Shown one piece after another: positions 22,075 to 23,715 of a stretch of DNA of 23,715 bases. The notes under the pieces are model-generated. The model was given only the letters and a program-made list of their open reading frames with translations. It searched no databases and was not told the DNA's origin. The stretch is from Megamonas sp. UBA1799 (GTDB lineage: Bacteria > Bacillota > Negativicutes > Selenomonadales > Selenomonadaceae): contig DCFR01000006.1 of assembly GCA_002319815.1 (NCBI GenBank), forward strand, positions 6,744-30,458, given 5' to 3'. Position numbers and translations under genes: made by a program. The first letter of the stretch is position 1. Every line of letters starts with the position of its first letter.

Positions 22075-22103
22075 ATTATATAAGAAGGCCGGCAAATACG
22101 CAA
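22075..22103 (-). promoter_or_regulatory. promoter of the FAD oxidoreductase gene
   Basis: The minus strand reads TTGCGT (22098-22103), a 17-base spacer, then a perfect TATAAT (22075-22080). The -35 is weak (3 of 6). Confidence 0.55.
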
Positions 22104-22129
22104 AGCATTTTATTTTCTCATGCTTAATA

Positions 22130-22165
22130 TTGCATTTTGTAATGTAAAAACTTATAATAAAGTTT
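22130..22165 (+). promoter_or_regulatory. promoter of putP with an inverted repeat over the -10
   Basis: The plus strand reads TTGCAT (22130-22135), a 17-base spacer, then a perfect TATAAT (22153-22158). The arms AAACTT (22148-22153) and AAGTTT (22160-22165) flank the -10 core and could be an operator. Sequence upstream to the divergent FAD gene promoter is AT-rich with two copies of GCATTTT. Confidence 0.65.
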
Positions 22166-22190
22166 ATGTTAACTAAAGGAGGCACACAAT

Positions 22191-23669
22191 GTGACAAATA
22201 ATCTGTACATTATTTCTGCATTTATTCTTTATCTGCTCCTCATGATGGGCATCGGTGTATTCTATTACCGCCGTACGCGCAATATGGCCGACTATATTCT
22301 TGGCAACCGCCAGCTTGGCGCCTGGGTCACCTCTATGAGCGCAGAAGCATCGGATATGAGCGGCTGGATGCTGATGGGGCTGCCTGGCTACGCTTATGTC
22401 GCCGGTCTGAATGCCAGCTGGATTGCGCTGGGACTGGCACTCGGCACCTTTGCCAACTGGAAATTTGTTGCTGCCCGGCTCCGCAAATACACGGAACTAG
22501 CCAACAATTCACTGACGCTGCCGGATTTTCTGCAAAACCGTTATCAGGATAAAACCAACCTGCTGCGTATTATTCCAGCCATTTTCATTTTGATTTTCTT
22601 CATTATTTACACTTCCTCCGGCTTCGTCGCCGGCGGCAAGCTATTTGAAACCATCTTTGGCCTGCCGTACATTTATGCGCTTTTCCTCGGCGCGTTTGTC
22701 GTTGTCTTTTACACCTTTGTCGGCGGTTTTCTCGCCGTCTGCTGGACGGACTTTATTCAGGGCGTCATGATGTTTTTTGCCATTCTGATTGTTCCGGCCA
22801 TGGGCGCTTGGGCTCTCGGCGGATTCTCGACCACCGCACAGGCCATCTACACGATCAACCCGGCTTTTTTTAATCCATTCACCAAACCGGACGGATCCTT
22901 TATCTCATTTATTGAATTCATCTCGCTTTTGGGCTGGGGTCTGGGATATTTTGGACAACCGCATATCCTCGTACGCTTTATGGCCATCCGTTCCTCCCAT
23001 GAACTCAAACAGGCTATGCACATCGCCATGACCTGGGTAGCCGTTTCACTCGCCGCAGCTGTCATTGTCGGCATGGTCGGCAAAGCCTATCTGACCACGG
23101 CGCTTTTAGGAACCGAATGCGAAACCGTTTTTCTCGTGATGACGGATAAACTCTTCTCCCCTTTCTGCGCCGGACTGGTGCTCTCAGCGGTATTGGCCGC
23201 TATCATGAGCACGGCTTCTTCCCAGCTTCTGGTAGCGGCTTCGGCCTTCGCGCAGGATTTCTACCACACCCTCATCCGCAAAGAGGCCAAACAGAATGAA
23301 CTTGTCTGGGTCAGCCGCTTTTCGGTTCTTACCATTGCCGGCATTGCCATTTCTCTGGCCCTGAATCCCCAAAACCTCATTCTTGATATGGTTGCTTACG
23401 CCTGGGCCGGTTTTGGCGCCGCCTTTGGGCCGGCGCTGCTCATGTCCCTGTTCTGGCGCCGCGCTACCCGAAACGGAATCCTTGCCGGCATCATTGTCGG
23501 CGGCGTAACCGTACTTGTCTGGAAGCAATTCGCATTTTTTGGCCTCTACGAAATTATCCCGGGATTTATCTTCTCCCTCGCGGCCATTTATATTGTTAGC
23601 AAACTAAGCCCGGAACCGCCGAAAGAAATTACCGACATTTTTGACAGTGTCGGCAAAAGCCAGATATAA
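22191..23669 (+). CDS. putP: sodium:solute symporter, PutP-like (Na+/proline)
   Basis: An inner-membrane symporter of the SSS family (LeuT fold, 13 helices expected) that couples solute uptake to Na+. The 492-residue protein matches PutP closely. It has YILGNRQLGAWVTSMSAEASDMSGWMLMGLPG (Na+/substrate site in helix 2), YTSSGFVAGGKLFE, the family signature region GWGLGYFGQPHILVRFMAIRSS, and LAAIMSTASSQLLVAASAFAQDFY, which contains the conserved Ser/Thr sodium ligands. The start is a GTG at 22191, 8 bases after AAAGGAGG. Two bases earlier an ATG is immediately followed by TGA, so it cannot encode the protein. It is the only plus-strand gene here. Proline is the likeliest substrate, but this is inferred from family resemblance. 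Confidence 0.93.
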   Translation: MTNNLYIISAFILYLLLMMGIGVFYYRRTRNMADYILGNRQLGAWVTSMSAEASDMSGWMLMGLPGYAYVAGLNASWIALGLALGTFANWKFVAARLRKYTELANNSLTLPDFLQNRYQDKTNLLRIIPAIFILIFFIIYTSSGFVAGGKLFETIFGLPYIYALFLGAFVVVFYTFVGGFLAVCWTDFIQGVMMFFAILIVPAMGAWALGGFSTTAQAIYTINPAFFNPFTKPDGSFISFIEFISLLGWGLGYFGQPHILVRFMAIRSSHELKQAMHIAMTWVAVSLAAAVIVGMVGKAYLTTALLGTECETVFLVMTDKLFSPFCAGLVLSAVLAAIMSTASSQLLVAASAFAQDFYHTLIRKEAKQNELVWVSRFSVLTIAGIAISLALNPQNLILDMVAYAWAGFGAAFGPALLMSLFWRRATRNGILAGIIVGGVTVLVWKQFAFFGLYEIIPGFIFSLAAIYIVSKLSPEPPKEITDIFDSVGKSQI

Positions 23670-23696
23670 CAAAAGGGAACGCGGAAAAATCGGAGG

Positions 23697-23711
23697 CTGC
23701 TGAAAAAGCAG
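23697..23711. repeat. small hairpin at the right edge
   Basis: CTGCTGAAAAAGCAG is a 5-bp stem with a 5-base loop about 30 bases past the putP stop. The window ends 4 bases later, so I cannot tell whether a T-run makes it a putP terminator. Confidence 0.35.
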
Positions 23712-23715
23712 TTCA

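Noticed and set aside
21176..22147. 323-codon open frame on the plus strand
   Set aside because: It is antisense to the FAD oxidoreductase and its promoter region; no motifs.
1..23715. tRNA, rRNA, CRISPR, IS or prophage signatures
   Set aside because: None were seen on either strand by reading; a tRNAscan or covariance search was not possible here.

Overview
The window looks like chromosomal DNA of a low-to-mid GC Firmicute. A non-sporulating Negativicutes (Phascolarctobacterium/Acidaminococcus-like) is my best guess, but this is an inference. The grounds are strong AAGGAGG-type ribosome binding sites, frequent TTG/GTG starts, sigma-70-type promoters (TTGACA/TATAAT), and two gene neighbourhoods known from Bacillus: divIC-yabR-tilS-hprT-ftsH with mfd/mazG nearby, and ywiB-argS next to rpoE-pyrG. 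The sporulation genes found in the first neighbourhood in Bacillus (spoVT, yabP, yabQ, spoIIE) are missing. All genes except the last are on the minus strand. I see no rRNA, tRNA, CRISPR, phage or IS genes.

Reading down the minus strand from right to left. (1) 22037-20654: an FAD-dependent oxidoreductase of the COG2509 type, divergent from putP, a Na+/solute symporter on the plus strand (22191-23669). (2) 20601-18550: an ammonium transporter gene (amt) followed by a P-II gene (glnB/glnK), driven by a perfect-consensus promoter. Between promoter and gene the leader carries two intrinsic-terminator-like hairpins. (3) 18420-17097: a response regulator fused to a CheX-type phosphatase domain, followed by a stand-alone CheX-like protein and a terminator. 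(4) 16979-14405: a ywiB(DUF1934)-argS-rpoE operon. (5) 14390-12657: pyrG with its own promoter and a very strong terminator. (6) 12562-11888: a conserved-looking multi-zinc-ribbon protein of unknown function and its terminator. (7) 11835-6430: mfd-mazG, then the HU gene and its terminator. (8) 6407-3736: a short-chain dehydrogenase, a MGDG-synthase-family glycosyltransferase and a duplicated zinc-ribbon protein. These sit where Bacillus has yabO/yabP/yabQ. (9) 3706-1: divIC, an S1-domain protein, tilS, hpt and the 5' part of ftsH, which runs off the left edge.

Most of the content is housekeeping: transcription-coupled repair, nucleotide-pool sanitation, CTP synthesis, arginyl-tRNA charging, tRNA-Ile lysidine modification, purine salvage, membrane proteolysis, cell division, and nitrogen uptake and sensing. 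The parts most worth a second look are the amt leader (possible conditional termination), the self-contained receiver/CheX phosphatase pair with no other chemotaxis genes in view, the two cysteine-rich proteins of unknown function, and an RNA polymerase delta subunit without the usual acidic tail. No gene-free stretch exceeds 300 bases. The longest are 20379-20653 (amt promoter and leader) and 11698-11938 (mfd promoter and leader, plus a terminator).
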